Shown here one piece after another: positions 43,463-58,196 of a stretch of 64,000 bases of DNA. Origin of the DNA: JAODBQ01 sp047602055 (GTDB lineage Bacteria > Actinomycetota > Acidimicrobiia > Acidimicrobiales > Ilumatobacteraceae); assembly GCA_047602055.1 (NCBI GenBank), contig JASGIG010000001.1, forward strand, positions 2,108,001 to 2,172,000. Direction: 5' to 3'. The notes beneath the pieces were generated by a model, which saw nothing but the letters and a program-made list of their open reading frames with translations, did not search any database and was not told where the DNA came from. The translations under genes and the position numbers were made by a program. How positions within the stretch are numbered: the first letter of the stretch is position 1; each line of letters opens with the position of its first letter.

Positions 43463-43563
43463 GCGATGAGCCGTACAGGTCGGCTCACAACTCATCGCGG
43501 TGCGAGGCGTTGCGATCGTCGACGTGCGCGATGAGCCGAACGGTCCGGCTCACAACTCATCGC
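43463..43563. repeat. Hairpin repeat family T, two copies
   Basis: Copies at 43463-43498 and 43528-43563 share GCGATGAGCCG, a 7-8-base spacer and CGGCTCACAACTCATCGC. A third copy with full 18-bp arms is at 50948-50990. On the minus strand the second copy supplies the stop codon of ksgA. Confidence 0.88.
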
Positions 43564-44398
43564 ACGCCGGTGGGGTGGGCGACGGCGCGGCGAGGTGGGC
43601 GTTGGTCAGGCGGCCCCACTCGGTGACGTCGAGCTCCTCGGGGCGGCGGGTCGGGTCGATGCCTGCCGCCGCGAACGTTGCAGATGCAACGACATCGGCG
43701 AGCGAGCGGCGGAGCATCTTGCGGCGCTGGCCGAACGCGGTGCGCACCAGCCGGAACAGCTCGGCCGGCGGGGCGTCGGTCGCCGGTACGTCGCGGCGGA
43801 GGATCTCGACCAGCGCCGACTCGACGTTGGGGCGCGGCACGAACACGCTCGCCGGCACGAGGCCGACGATGCGGGCGCGCGCCCAGTAGGCGACCTTGAC
43901 GCTGACCGCCCCGTATGCCGGCGTGCGCGGCGCGGCGCACAGCCGCTCGCCGACCTCGCGCTGGACCATCACCAGCATCCGCCGGATCTGCGGCACGCCG
44001 TCGAGCAGGTCGGCGACGAGCGGCGTAGCGACGTTGTACGGCAGGTTGGCGACGAGCGCCCACCCGTCGGCGTCACCGAGGACGTCGTGCCAGTCGAGAC
44101 GCAGCGCGTCGCCCTCGACCAGGTGGACGCCGGTGCCGTCGAGCACGTCGTGCAGCACCGGGACCAACCCGCGGTCGATCTCGACCGCCGTCACCGTCGC
44201 GCCGGTCTCGGCCAGCGCCAGCGTCAGCGAGCCGACCCCGGCACCGATCTCGACGACTCGATCGCCGCGGCCGATGCCGGCCAGGCGGGCGATGCGCCGA
44301 ACCGTGTTCGGGTCGGCGACGAAGTTCTGGCCGAGGTCACGGCGCGGCGCCAGCCCGTGGGCGCGCAGCAGCTCGTCGACGCGGGCCCGGTTGTGCAC
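43550..44398 (-). CDS. ksgA: 16S rRNA dimethyladenosine transferase KsgA
   Basis: Dimethylates two adenines of the 16S 3' hairpin during small-subunit assembly. Motifs are RRDLGQNFVADPN, the SAM loop VVEIGAGVGSLTLAL, AVEIDRGL, catalytic NLPYNVATPL, and FVPRPNVESALV. It is 282 aa. GTG 44398 is 6 bases after the upstream stop. The last codons (DEL) and TGA are read from hairpin repeat T. Confidence 0.96.
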   Translation of the reverse strand: MHNRARVDELLRAHGLAPRRDLGQNFVADPNTVRRIARLAGIGRGDRVVEIGAGVGSLTLALAETGATVTAVEIDRGLVPVLHDVLDGTGVHLVEGDALRLDWHDVLGDADGWALVANLPYNVATPLVADLLDGVPQIRRMLVMVQREVGERLCAAPRTPAYGAVSVKVAYWARARIVGLVPASVFVPRPNVESALVEILRRDVPATDAPPAELFRLVRTAFGQRRKMLRRSLADVVASATFAAAGIDPTRRPEELDVTEWGRLTNAHLAAPSPTPPACDEL

Positions 44399-44404
44399 GG
44401 CCGG

Positions 44405-44932
44405 CTACCAGGAGATGCGGACGGCGACCGGCGCGTTCGCGAGGTTGGCGATCTGCGCGAAGAGGTCGGTGTTGACCAGGATGCCGATGTCCTGCGGCAG
44501 CGTCACCGAGAGGTCGTTGCGGCACACGATCGACTGGCCGTTGCTGAGGTTGGTGACGGTGATCTTCACCCCGCCGCCGGTCACGGAGGCCGTGCAGCCC
44601 GTCGCGCTGCGGTAACGGCGGTACGACGCACGGACGTCGGCATGGTGACCGGACGGCGCGGTGCCCTCGACGACGGCGACCGAGCTCACCGTCCCGTCGC
44701 CGCCACCGCTGCCGTCGCCGAGGAAGACCGGCGACTGTGGCTGGTACGTGGTGACGGTCACGACCACGGCGCCTTGCGACTCCACCGCGTCCGGCGTGTC
44801 GATGCCGACCGCAGCAGCCGTCGGCACGCCCGTCGTGGCTGCCTGCTCCCGGCTGCTCATCCACAGCGCCGGGAGCGCGACGACCGTGAGTGCGATCGCG
44901 AAGGTCAGCCGGTGGCGCTCCTTCGTGTTCAT
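44405..44932 (-). CDS. Secreted protein with RlpA-like double-psi beta-barrel features
   Basis: 175 residues. An N-terminal signal/anchor (LTFAIALTVVALPALWM) is followed by a linker and a C-terminal region with ASYRRY...GCTASV, VKITVTNLSNGQSIVCRN, and a closing LFAQIANLANAPVAVRISW. These resemble the strands of RlpA-type double-psi barrels, which bind glycan. It sits between tatD and ksgA, the place where many actinobacteria carry an rpf gene (resuscitation factor), so a cell-wall role is plausible. Assignment is tentative. Confidence 0.6.
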   Translation of the reverse strand: MNTKERHRLTFAIALTVVALPALWMSSREQAATTGVPTAAAVGIDTPDAVESQGAVVVTVTTYQPQSPVFLGDGSGGGDGTVSSVAVVEGTAPSGHHADVRASYRRYRSATGCTASVTGGGVKITVTNLSNGQSIVCRNDLSVTLPQDIGILVNTDLFAQIANLANAPVAVRISW

Positions 44933-45010
44933 CGGGTGTCGCGTTCGTCGGTCATCGTCGGTGCCGCGCGCGAAGGGAACAGCCCCAAACGCCCGCAGGG
45001 AAGGAAAAAC

Positions 45011-45781
45011 CTAGGTACGCAATGCCGGAAACGCAAGGCGTGCGTTTCGCGTGGTCGTCGCACGGACGTGCTCGACCTCTTCGCCGCGCACCTCGGCGAG
45101 ACGAGCGACGACGTCGGTGACGTACGCGGGACGGTTCGTGCGGCCCCGATGGGGCACCGGCGCGAGGTACGGGCTGTCGGTCTCGGCGAGCAACCGGCCG
45201 GCGGGACAGAGCCCGGCCGCGGCGCGGAGGTCGCCGGCCGTCTTGAACGTGACGATGCCGCTGAAGCTGACGAACGCGCCGATGTCGACGCATCGGCGCA
45301 GCTCGTCGGGCCCGCCGGTGAAGCAGTGGAACACGGTGCGCTCGGGCACGCCCTCGGCGGTGAGCACGTCGAACGTGTCGTCCCAGGAGTCGCGGGTGTG
45401 GATCACCAGCGGGAGCTTGCGCTCGTTGGCGATCGCGACCTGGGCGGCGAACGCGGCGCGTTGGGCGTCACGAGGTGAGTGGTCGTAGAAGTAGTCGAGG
45501 CCGCACTCGCCGATCGCCACCACGCCGGGCGAGTCGAGCAGCGGCAGGATCGAGTCGACGCCGTGGATCGCCTCGTGCGGGTGAAGGCCGACGGTGGCGT
45601 ACACGCCCTCGTGTGCGGCCGCCTGGGCGAGCGCGGCCGCGCTCGTCGCCGCGTCGCAGCCGACGTTGACCATCGTGTCGACGCCGGCGCCGCGCGCCGC
45701 GGCGAGCACGTCGGCGACGTCCGCGCCGCGGGTGTCCCAGAGGTGGCAGTGGCTGTCGGTGTAGCCGCCCGCGTCGTTCAC
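45011..45781 (-). CDS. tatD: TatD-family metal-dependent DNase
   Basis: Metal-dependent hydrolase (3'-5' exonuclease type). Motifs YTDSHCHLWD, GLHPHEA, IGECGLDYFYD, PLVIHTRDSWDD, FHCFTGG and LAETDSPYLAP carry the metal-binding His, Glu and Asp residues. 256 aa is normal. GTG 45781. It lies after metG and before ksgA, the conserved metG-tatD-rpf/ksgA order, with a repeat S copy between it and metG. Confidence 0.95.
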   Translation of the reverse strand: MNDAGGYTDSHCHLWDTRGADVADVLAAARGAGVDTMVNVGCDAATSAAALAQAAAHEGVYATVGLHPHEAIHGVDSILPLLDSPGVVAIGECGLDYFYDHSPRDAQRAAFAAQVAIANERKLPLVIHTRDSWDDTFDVLTAEGVPERTVFHCFTGGPDELRRCVDIGAFVSFSGIVTFKTAGDLRAAAGLCPAGRLLAETDSPYLAPVPHRGRTNRPAYVTDVVARLAEVRGEEVEHVRATTTRNARLAFPALRT

Positions 45782-45787
45782 GACTTG

Positions 45788-45869
45788 CCGGGGGCTGCGC
45801 CCCCGACCTCGTCGACGTCCGGCTCCCTGGCGGTCGCTCGGCCGTCAGCGAGATCGCTGCGCTCGCTCA
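45788..45869. repeat. Dispersed repeat S, copy between metG and tatD
   Basis: It begins with a perfect CGGGGGC-TGC-GCCCCCG hairpin (45789-45805), then GACGTCCGGCTCCCTGGCGG as in the copy at 23136-23198, then GATCGCTGCGCTCGCTCAC at the metG stop. The hairpin could terminate metG or attenuate tatD. Confidence 0.7.
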
Positions 45870-47369
45870 CTTGCGCGGGAACAGCGGGTCGCCCTTCGTC
45901 ACCGTTACCCGGCCGGGATACCCGCCCCAGGCCACCGACGACGGCACTCGCTCGTCGGCGACGAGCCCGGTGAGGCCGATGCGGGCCCAGATCGTCTGGC
46001 ACGTCGACGGCAGCACCGGCGACGCCAGGATCGTGACGATGCGCAGCGCCTCCAGCGCGTCGCCGAGCACGGCATCGACCTCGGCACCGGGCTCTGCCTT
46101 CCACGGCTCGTTGGCCTCGAGGTGCGCGTTGGTCGCGCGGATCAGCGACCACGTCGCCTCCAGGGCGCGGCTCGGCTGGACGTCCGCCCACGCCGCACAC
46201 GTCGCCTCGACCGCCGACGCGGCGAGCTCGGCGAGCGGCGAGTCGGCCGACGGCGCCGGCCCGATCCCGTCGCACTTGCGCCCGACCACGGTGGCGACGC
46301 GCGCCTGCAGGTTGCCGAGGTTGTTGGCCAGGTCGCTGTTGTACCGAGCCGTCAACCCTTCGTAGGTGAAGTCGCCGTCGTTGCCGTACGGGGTCTCGGC
46401 GAGCACGTAGTAGCGGAACCCGTCGACGCCGAACTCGGAGGTCAGGTCGAGCGGGTTGACGACGTTGCCCGACGTCTTGCTCATCTTCTCGCCGCCGCTC
46501 AGCAGCCAGCCGCCGACGGCCCACTGCGCGGGCGGCTCGATGCCGGCAGACAGCAACATCGCCGGCCAATAGACGCAGTGGTGGCGGATGATGTCCTTGC
46601 CGATCAGGTGGCGCCCTGGCCACCACCTGCCGAACTCCTGCGGGTCGGTGCCGAAGCCGACGGCGGTGAGGTAGTTGGCCAGCGCGTCGAACCACACGTA
46701 GGCGACGTGGCCCGGGTCCCACGGGATCGGGATGCCCCACTTCAGGCTGGTGCGGCTGACGGAGAAGTCGCGCAGGCCGCCCCTGATGAGACCGAGCGCC
46801 TCGTTGCCGCGGAACTCGGGGACGATCGCCTTCGGGTGCCGGGCGTACCAGTCGAGCAGTCGGTCCTGGAAGCGGCTGAGGCGGAAGAAGTAGTTCTCCT
46901 CCTCGTAGTACTCGACGGGCCGCTTGTGGATCGGGCACTGCTCGCCGTCGATCAGCTCGTCGTCGGTGTAGTACTCCTCGCAGGCGACGCAGTACTTGCC
47001 CTTGTAGACGTCGAGCTCGATGTCGCCGGCGTCGTGGCAGCGCTGCAGCAGCTCGGCGACGCCGACCTTGTGACGCTCCTCGGTGGTGCGGATGAAGTCG
47101 TCGTTGGAGATGTCCAGCTCGGCCCACGCCTGTTGGTAGAGGGGCGCCACCTGATCGGCGAACTCCTGCGGCGACAGCCCGGCGGCGGTGGCGGCGTCCT
47201 GCACCTTCTGGCCGTGCTCGTCGGTGCCGGTGAGGAAGTGGACGTCCTCGCCGAGCAGGCGGTGCCAGCGGGCAAGCGCGTCGCCGACGATCGTCGTGTA
47301 CGCGTGGCCGAGGTGGGGGCGCGCCGTCACGTAGTAGATCGGCGTGGTGAGGAAGTACGTGTCGGCCAC
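45867..47369 (-). CDS. metG: Methionyl-tRNA synthetase
   Basis: Charges tRNA-Met. Class I motifs are ARPHLGHAYTT (HIGH type) and GGEKMSKTSGN (KMSKS). The connective peptide has a Cys pair (KYCVACEEYY...EQCPIHKRP), giving three Cys and one His in the zinc position. The anticodon-binding C-terminus is present but there is no extra tRNA-binding domain; 500 aa. GTG 47369 (VADTYFLTTPIYY) is chosen; no Shine-Dalgarno site is evident. Confidence 0.96.
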   Translation of the reverse strand: MADTYFLTTPIYYVTARPHLGHAYTTIVGDALARWHRLLGEDVHFLTGTDEHGQKVQDAATAAGLSPQEFADQVAPLYQQAWAELDISNDDFIRTTEERHKVGVAELLQRCHDAGDIELDVYKGKYCVACEEYYTDDELIDGEQCPIHKRPVEYYEEENYFFRLSRFQDRLLDWYARHPKAIVPEFRGNEALGLIRGGLRDFSVSRTSLKWGIPIPWDPGHVAYVWFDALANYLTAVGFGTDPQEFGRWWPGRHLIGKDIIRHHCVYWPAMLLSAGIEPPAQWAVGGWLLSGGEKMSKTSGNVVNPLDLTSEFGVDGFRYYVLAETPYGNDGDFTYEGLTARYNSDLANNLGNLQARVATVVGRKCDGIGPAPSADSPLAELAASAVEATCAAWADVQPSRALEATWSLIRATNAHLEANEPWKAEPGAEVDAVLGDALEALRIVTILASPVLPSTCQTIWARIGLTGLVADERVPSSVAWGGYPGRVTVTKGDPLFPRK

Positions 47370-47379
47370 GGACGGAAGG

Positions 47380-47645
47380 CTACGGCGCGGGGCAACCGAC
47401 GGTCCCGTGGGATGCCAGGATCGGCCCGAGCGCGGCATGTGGGAGAACCGCCGCCGACGGGGGGGCGTCGATGAGCATCGTGGCGGTCGAGCCCGGGGTG
47501 GCCGCCTGGCCGGTGCGGGGCAGGTCGTCGATCAGGAACGAGGCGACGGCCGCGCCGTCGTGGCTGTTCCACGCCGCCAGGTGGCGACCCGCCAGGCTGG
47601 TGCCGGCCGTGTCGGTCGGGTCCGTTGCGCGGTCGCTGCGGGCAT
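47380..47645 (-). pseudogene. Possible SnoaL-like fragment
   Basis: In the 420-bp gap between metG and the regulator, a minus-strand frame reads LAGRHLAAWNSHDGAAVASFLIDD, which resembles the first helix of SnoaL-like/ketosteroid-isomerase proteins, then loses similarity before TAG 47380. ATG 47645 with GGAGG 8 bases upstream is in a different frame, so a shift would be needed. It is probably a remnant. The rest of the gap holds a tandem ATCCAACGTCG repeat near 47690 and the regulator's promoter. Confidence 0.35.
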
Positions 47646-47789
47646 CGGTTCCACCTCCGGGAGACTGACGCCGGATCGTGCCGCGGTCGGATCCAACGTC
47701 GATCCAACGTCGTTGCGACCCGGTTCCGGCCCTCGGGAACGACGGCTAGGTTGCCGTGGCGGCAGGAGCTGACAGGGGAGCGGCAGCGC

Positions 47790-50618
47790 GTGAGGTTCGG
47801 CATCCTCGGACCGTTGGAGGTCGGCGTCGCCGGCGAGCGGGTCGAGGTGCGCGGCCGGCGCCGGCGGGCGTTGCTCGTCCGCTTGCTCGTCTCGGCCAAC
47901 GAGCAGGTCCCGGCGCAGCGGCTCCTCGCCGACGTCTGGGACGATGCGGCTCACGACCGGGTGATGTCGACGTTGGCCAGCCACGTGCAGATGCTGCGCG
48001 AGGTGATCGGGCGCGACCGCATCCTGTGGCGCGACGGCGGCTACGTCCTGCGGATCGGGGCCGGCGAGCTGGACCTGTTCGAGTTCGAGGCCGATGTCGC
48101 CGGCGGTCACCGGGCGATCGATCGCGGCGACGTGTCGTTCGGCGCCGAGTCGTTGGGTCGTGCGCTGGCGACCTGGCGCGGCCCGGCGCTGAGCGACGTC
48201 TCCGGGTCGGGTTGGGGCGACCGGGAGGCGGCGCGGCTCGAGGAAGCTCCGGCGGACCGCGCACGAGTCGCTGTGGGCGGCCCGGTTGGACCTCGGTCAG
48301 CATCACGCCGTCGTCGGCACTGCCGAGGTGGCCGTCGGTGACGAGCCGCTGCGCGAGCAGCGGTGGGCGATGCTGATGATCGCGCTGTACCGGTGCGGGC
48401 GGCAGGCCGACGCGCTGCGCGCCTATCAGCGGCTGCGGGCGGCGCTCGGCGCCGATCTCGGCATCGAGCCGTCGCCCGGCCTCACGAGGTTGGACACGGC
48501 GATCCTCTGCCAGGACCCGATGCTCGACGGCGCGCCCGTCCGCCAGCTCCTGGCGCCGGCCCGGCCGGCGGTATCGGCGGCTGCGCACCGGAGGTCCGCA
48601 GCGAACGTCGCGTCGTTGCCGCCGTCGCGCGACCGGTTGATCGGACGTGAGCGCGACCTCGCCGAGCTGAGCGTGCTGACGAGCGCGGCGCGGCTGGTGA
48701 CGCTCGTCGGCGTCGGTGGCGTCGGTAAGACCCGCCTGGCGATCGAGACGGCTCGGTTGATCGCCGACCGGTTCCGGACGACGGTGTTCGTCGACCTCTC
48801 GGCGGTCACCGATCCGGCGCAGGTCGTGACGGCGACCGTCACCGCGCTGCAGGTTCCGATCCCGCCCGGCGTCTCGCCGGCCCAGGCACTGATCGCGTCC
48901 GCCGGCGGCGCGGCGACGTTGCTGGTGATCGACAACGCCGAGCACGTCGTCGACGCCGTTGCCGGTCTCGTCGAGCTGATCCTCGACCGCTGCCAGGCGT
49001 GGCGCGTCGTCGTCACCAGCCGCCAGGCGCTGCGCGTGCGCGGCGAGCATGTCCGGCCGGTGGAACCGCTCGACGCGGTGTCGACGGCCGTCGACCTGTT
49101 CCACGATCGGCTCGGGCGCTCGGCCGATCACGATCAGGTCGTCGAGCTGTGCCGCCGGCTCGACGGCCTCCCGCTGGCGATCGAGCTGGCCGCGGCCACC
49201 TGCCGCTCGGTCGGGATCGACGATGTCGTGCGGGACCTCGACGCGCGGCTCGACGTCCTGCTCGACCGGCGCCCGTCCGATGGCCGTCACACCAGCCTGC
49301 GCGCCACGATCGAGTGGAGCCACGACCTGCTCACAACTGCGGAGCGGCAGCTGTTGCGCCGCCTGTCGGTCTTCGCCGGGAGCTTCGACGCGGACGCGGT
49401 CGACGTGGTCTGTGGGCCGCTCGACTCGACCACCTCGATCGCCGGCGTCCTCGCCTCGCTCGTCGACAAGTCGCTCGCCGTGTTCGACCACGACCACGGA
49501 CGCCACCGGCTGCTCGAGACCGTGCGACGCTTCGCCGCCGAGCGCCTCGACGCCGGCGAGCAGGCGACGTACCGGGAAGCCCATGCCCGCTGGTACCTCG
49601 ACGCGCTGTGCGCCCGGCCGTGGGTCGACGTGACGACGCTGCATCCGTTCGTCCCCGACGCGGCCAACCTGATCGCAGCCGCCGACTGGTGGACGGCGCA
49701 GCGTCGCCATCGCGAGGTGGTCGTGCTGCTGTCCCGCTCGGCCGGGGTGTGGGTCGGAGTGATGCAGGAGGGCGACGTCGCCGCTCGCGCCCTCGCCGCC
49801 TACGAGCAGTGCCGCGATCGGCTCACGCCGTGCGAGGAGGCCATCGCCTGCGCGTTCTTCGGCGCGGCCCTGCACCCGGCCCGGCGCTGGCGTCGACGTG
49901 GTGTCGACGTCGACCCGCAGCTGGCCTGCCGTCAGGCGCGATCGAACGCCGTGGCGCTCGCGCTGGCCGACGCCGACGACCGTCCGGCCGCCGCCATCGA
50001 TGCGATCGCCGAGCTGCGCGCCCTGCCCGGCGGCCTCGACCCCGACATGCGCGTGCTGGCCTGCGTCGCCGAGGCGCAGGCCTGCTGTCGGCTCGACGAC
50101 GTCGAAGGTGCCGAAGCCGTCTACGCCGCGCTGATCGACGATCGCTCGTCGATGTTCTGGTGCGGACCGATGCTCGCCCTCGCCGCGATCCGCGCCCTCA
50201 GGGCGGACGTCGCCGGCGCCGAGCAGCTCATCGCCCTCGTCGACCAGCACCCGAACCGCCACCTCCGCCTCGGTCCGATGACCCGCAGCTCGACATCGCC
50301 CGCGGCGACCTCGTCGCCGCCACCGCGGGGCTGCGCCGTCTCGAGGCGCTCCGCGACCAGTACGGCGCCGGCCACCGGTCGATCGACCACCTCTGGTTCG
50401 AGACCGCCGCATCCCTTGCCGCGGCCCGTGGCGATCTCGGCGATGCCGCACAGCTCGCCCACGCCGCCGATCTCACGCTCGGCGACGGCGAGTCCAGCCC
50501 CTTCGTCACCTGGGCGCTCCACCGGCGACACCAGCAGGACCCGGCCTGGCGCGCCGGGCTCGACCACCCGATCACCCTTGACGCGTCCCGGCGCCTTGCC
50601 AACCGTCTCGTGCGGTGA
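47790..50618 (+). CDS. AfsR/SARP-type regulator (BTAD + NB-ARC), two frameshifts
   Basis: Transcription activator with an N-terminal winged-helix (FGILGPLEVGVAGE, residues 1-90), bacterial activation domain (LFEFEADVAGGHRAI; QRLRAALGADLGIEPSPGL) and NB-ARC ATPase (GVGGVGKTRLAIETA near residue 305, LLVIDNAEHVVDAV, LDGLPLAIELAA), then a helical C-terminus. GTG 47790 follows GGGGAG. An extra A near 48245 and one missing base near 50277 break the frame; corrections give LEELRRTAHESLWAARLDLG and DDPQLDIARGDL. About 940 aa. No obvious target cluster is nearby. Confidence 0.87.
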
Positions 50619-50627
50619 CGCCGCAGC

Positions 50628-50939
50628 TCAGCCGCGCAGGCGCTGCGCGTCGCGGACGAGCGCGCGGACCTCGGACTCCTCGGCCCCGGCGGCGATCAGC
50701 TCGCCGATGCGAGCTTCCAGCTGCTCGGCGCGGGCCTCGTCGAAGACGTCGATCGACGTGTTCGCCGTCACCGCGTTGACGGCGATGAGGACGACGGCGG
50801 CGAGCGTCATCGCCGCCCCGAACGTGATCACCAGACCGTTGTTGTTGTTGACGATCGACGTGACGATGATCCCGGCGATGCCGGCGACGAACACTGCCGC
50901 GCACCCTCGGGAGATCCACCGCTTCGCCACGGGCGTCAT
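50628..50939 (-). CDS. Small membrane protein with two helices
   Basis: 103 residues with two predicted membrane helices (AAVFVAGIAGIIVTSIV and VITFGAAMTLAAVVLIAVNAV) and a charged helical tail (DEARAEQLEARIGELIAAGAEESE). ATG 50939 is chosen because the longer frame begins inside hairpin repeat T. It follows ettA on the same strand and converges with the regulator gene. Family not recognised. Confidence 0.65.
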   Translation of the reverse strand: MTPVAKRWISRGCAAVFVAGIAGIIVTSIVNNNNGLVITFGAAMTLAAVVLIAVNAVTANTSIDVFDEARAEQLEARIGELIAAGAEESEVRALVRDAQRLRG

Positions 50940-50947
50940 TCTGCCGG

Positions 50948-50988
50948 GAGATGAGTTGTGAGCCGGACTGTTCGGCTCACAACTCATC

Positions 50989-50990
<2 letters not shown>
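50948..50990. repeat. Hairpin repeat family T, third copy
   Basis: Perfect 18-bp arms (GAGATGAGTTGTGAGCCG at 50948-50965 and complement at 50973-50990) with a 7-base loop. On the minus strand it overlaps the TGA stop of ettA and precedes the small membrane protein by about 9 bp. Confidence 0.9.
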
Positions 50991-52665
<1,675 letters not shown>

Positions 52666-52727
52666 GGCGGCGCAGGTTACGAGCGTTTGCTACGTTCACC
52701 TGGGTTTCACAAGGAGGGAGTACGGAA

Positions 52728-53507
52728 ATGCTGCTGGCGTCGGACCTGTTCACGAGAGATGGCCTCGGCCAGTTCCTGTTCCGCTGGCTGCACGTCCTGG
52801 CCGGCATCACCTGGATCGGCCTGCTCTACTTCTTCAACGTCGTGCAGGTGCCGGCCTACGCGCAGTTCGAGCAGTCGCCGAACGAGGCGATCGGCGGCAA
52901 GGCCCGGCTGATCGCCATCGACAAGGTCACCCGCAAGGCGCTGTGGTGGTTCCGCTGGGCGGCGGTCGGCACGTTCCTGACCGGGATCATCATCGTCGGG
53001 CTGACCAAGGAGTACTTCTCCAGCTCGCCGGGATGGGCGAACGCGGCGATCCTCACCGGGATGCTGCTCGGCACGATCATGCTGCTCAACGTGTGGGGCG
53101 TCATCTGGCGCTGCCAGAAGGTCGTGCTGGCCAACGCGGCCAACGTGCTCGCCGGCGGCCAGCCGAACCCCGACGCTGCCGTGGCCGGGCGTCGAGCCGT
53201 GATGGCGTCGCGGCAGAACACGATCTTCTCCGTCTCGATGTTGTGGTTCATGGTGCTGCGCGGGCATGGCGCCGTCGCCTACGGCCTGAGCAACCTCGGT
53301 GCCGGGAAGGGCTTCGCCTACTGGATCATCGTGCTGGCGATCATCGCCGTGCTGGAGCTCAACTGCCTCGGCCTGCTGCCGTGGAAGACGGCGCCGAACA
53401 AGGGCCTCAACGCGCTCTACGACGGGCCGGGCGTGCGCAACCCGATCATCGCCGCGTTCGGCCTCTGGGCCGTCTTCCTCATTCTCGGGGAGATCTTCTT
53501 CAGCTGA
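52728..53507 (+). CDS. Urate-hydroxylase (PuuD)-like membrane protein
   Basis: A 259-residue membrane protein resembling the N-terminal membrane domain of urate hydroxylase PuuD. RWLHVLAGITWIGLLYFFN is the family opening, with His on the first helix, followed by about six further helices and NVWGVIWRCQK. ATG 52728 follows AAGGAGG, a strong site. No cytochrome c domain is present. Uric-acid oxidation is possible but no other purine-degradation gene is adjacent. Confidence 0.8.
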   Translation: MLLASDLFTRDGLGQFLFRWLHVLAGITWIGLLYFFNVVQVPAYAQFEQSPNEAIGGKARLIAIDKVTRKALWWFRWAAVGTFLTGIIIVGLTKEYFSSSPGWANAAILTGMLLGTIMLLNVWGVIWRCQKVVLANAANVLAGGQPNPDAAVAGRRAVMASRQNTIFSVSMLWFMVLRGHGAVAYGLSNLGAGKGFAYWIIVLAIIAVLELNCLGLLPWKTAPNKGLNALYDGPGVRNPIIAAFGLWAVFLILGEIFFS

Positions 53508-53510
53508 TCG

Positions 53511-53594
53511 TCCGTGCTCCGGTCGCGGCGGAGCCGCTCCCTGCGCCTACCGTGCTCGCTGCCTCCGCTGCGCTTCGGCGCTCGCCGCTCCTCG
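53511..53594 (-). repeat. Dispersed repeat R, copy 6
   Basis: An inverted R copy filling the gap between the converging urate-hydroxylase-like and cupredoxin genes. On the minus strand it reads GCGCCGAAGCGCAGCGGAGG, then CGGTAGGCGCAGGGAGC, closely matching the copies at 9825 and 15576. Confidence 0.87.
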
Positions 53595-53598
53595 GATC

Positions 53599-53988
53599 TC
53601 AGCTGACGGTGAGGGTGGACTTCATGGCGGAGTGGCCGGGGATCTTGCAGATCACCGTGTAGCTGCCTGGGCCGATGTCGAACGTCTCGGTGACCGAGTC
53701 GCCCTTCTTGCCGAGGTCCTCGTGCTCGGCGACAGCGGTGCCGTCGGCGGCGACGACGTAGAGGTTGTGCCCGAGGCTCGACTCGTTACGGCCCTGGATC
53801 ACCAGCTTCCCCTCGTGCGATGTCGCCGTGTAGGCGTCCTCGTCCCAGCGGATGCCTTCGACCGCGGTGATCACGACGTCGGACGGTGGCGGGACGGTCG
53901 TCGGTCCGCTCTTGGCGTTGCTGCCGCACCCGGCGAGCGACAGGGCGGCGAGGAGCGGCAGGGCGAGGGCGACCGGGGGACGGCGCAT
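53599..53988 (-). CDS. Cupredoxin (plastocyanin-like) lipoprotein
   Basis: Type 1 copper electron carrier on the outer membrane face. The lipobox is LAALSLAGCGSN. Copper ligands are the His in SSLGHNLYVV and Cys-His-Met in YTVICKIPGHSAMKS. 129 aa. ATG 53988 is preceded by a TACAAT -10 box 8 bases upstream, fitting a leaderless mRNA; longer starts cross that box. It may receive electrons from respiration; the partner is unknown. Confidence 0.9.
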   Translation of the reverse strand: MRRPPVALALPLLAALSLAGCGSNAKSGPTTVPPPSDVVITAVEGIRWDEDAYTATSHEGKLVIQGRNESSLGHNLYVVAADGTAVAEHEDLGKKGDSVTETFDIGPGSYTVICKIPGHSAMKSTLTVS

Positions 53989-54059
53989 GGCGCCGCATTG
54001 TAGAAGTCGGCGCCGCATCGGGCACTTCCGCCGGAGGTGTGACAAGTACCATCGACGCC

Positions 54060-57695
<3,636 letters not shown>

Positions 57696-57707
57696 CCCAC
57701 GCGGCGC

Positions 57708-58193
57708 TCAGGCCGCCAACAGCGCGTCGATCTGGTCGATCGACTCGCGGGAGCCTTCCTCCATGCCCATGTCGAGCACCTGCTGGAGTGCGTCCGCGGA
57801 CGCGTAGACCCCCGTGTAGGTGGCGCGCGTCCCGCCGTCGATCGAGTCGAAGCGGTACGTGTTGTGTGACACCGGCAGGTCCGGGTTGGGCACGAACTGC
57901 TCGTCGCAGAAGCCGTCGTCGAACTCGAACGCGTTCGGCTCGTCGACGCTGGTGACCTCCCAGTACCCGCAGTACTTGTCGCCCTCCGGCGAGGTCATGA
58001 AGTAGTTCATCCGGCCGCCGGGTGCGAGCTCGTGGTCGACGAACGTGGCCGGGTACGCCGGCGGGCCCCAGACCTTCTCCAGCTGTCGAGGGTCGGCGTA
58101 GACCTGCCACACCCGCTCGACCGGGGCGGCGAACTCGGCGGTGATCGTCAGCGTGCGGCTGTCGAGGTCCTTGGTGATGGCGGTGACGGGCAT
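57708..58193 (-). CDS. SRPBCC (AHSA1-type) ligand-binding protein
   Basis: A 161-residue START-like fold protein: LTITAEFAAPVERVWQVYADPRQLEKVWGPP is the AHSA1 family opening, followed by ELAPGGRMNYFM and the C-terminal helix MEEGSRESIDQIDALLA. It lies 3 bp downstream of the ArsR gene, a common pairing whose ligand is unknown, so expression is set by the ArsR operator at 58530-58557. Confidence 0.9.
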   Translation of the reverse strand: MPVTAITKDLDSRTLTITAEFAAPVERVWQVYADPRQLEKVWGPPAYPATFVDHELAPGGRMNYFMTSPEGDKYCGYWEVTSVDEPNAFEFDDGFCDEQFVPNPDLPVSHNTYRFDSIDGGTRATYTGVYASADALQQVLDMGMEEGSRESIDQIDALLAA

Positions 58194-58196
58194 GGA

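Noticed and set aside
44933..45010. Possible c-di-AMP (ydaO-type) riboswitch before the rpf-position gene
   Set aside because: The gap is under 80 bp and the conserved ydaO cores are not visible.
47746..50451. A 901-codon minus-strand open frame opposite the AfsR-like regulator
   Set aside because: Arg/Gly-rich shadow; the plus strand carries clear BTAD and NB-ARC motifs.
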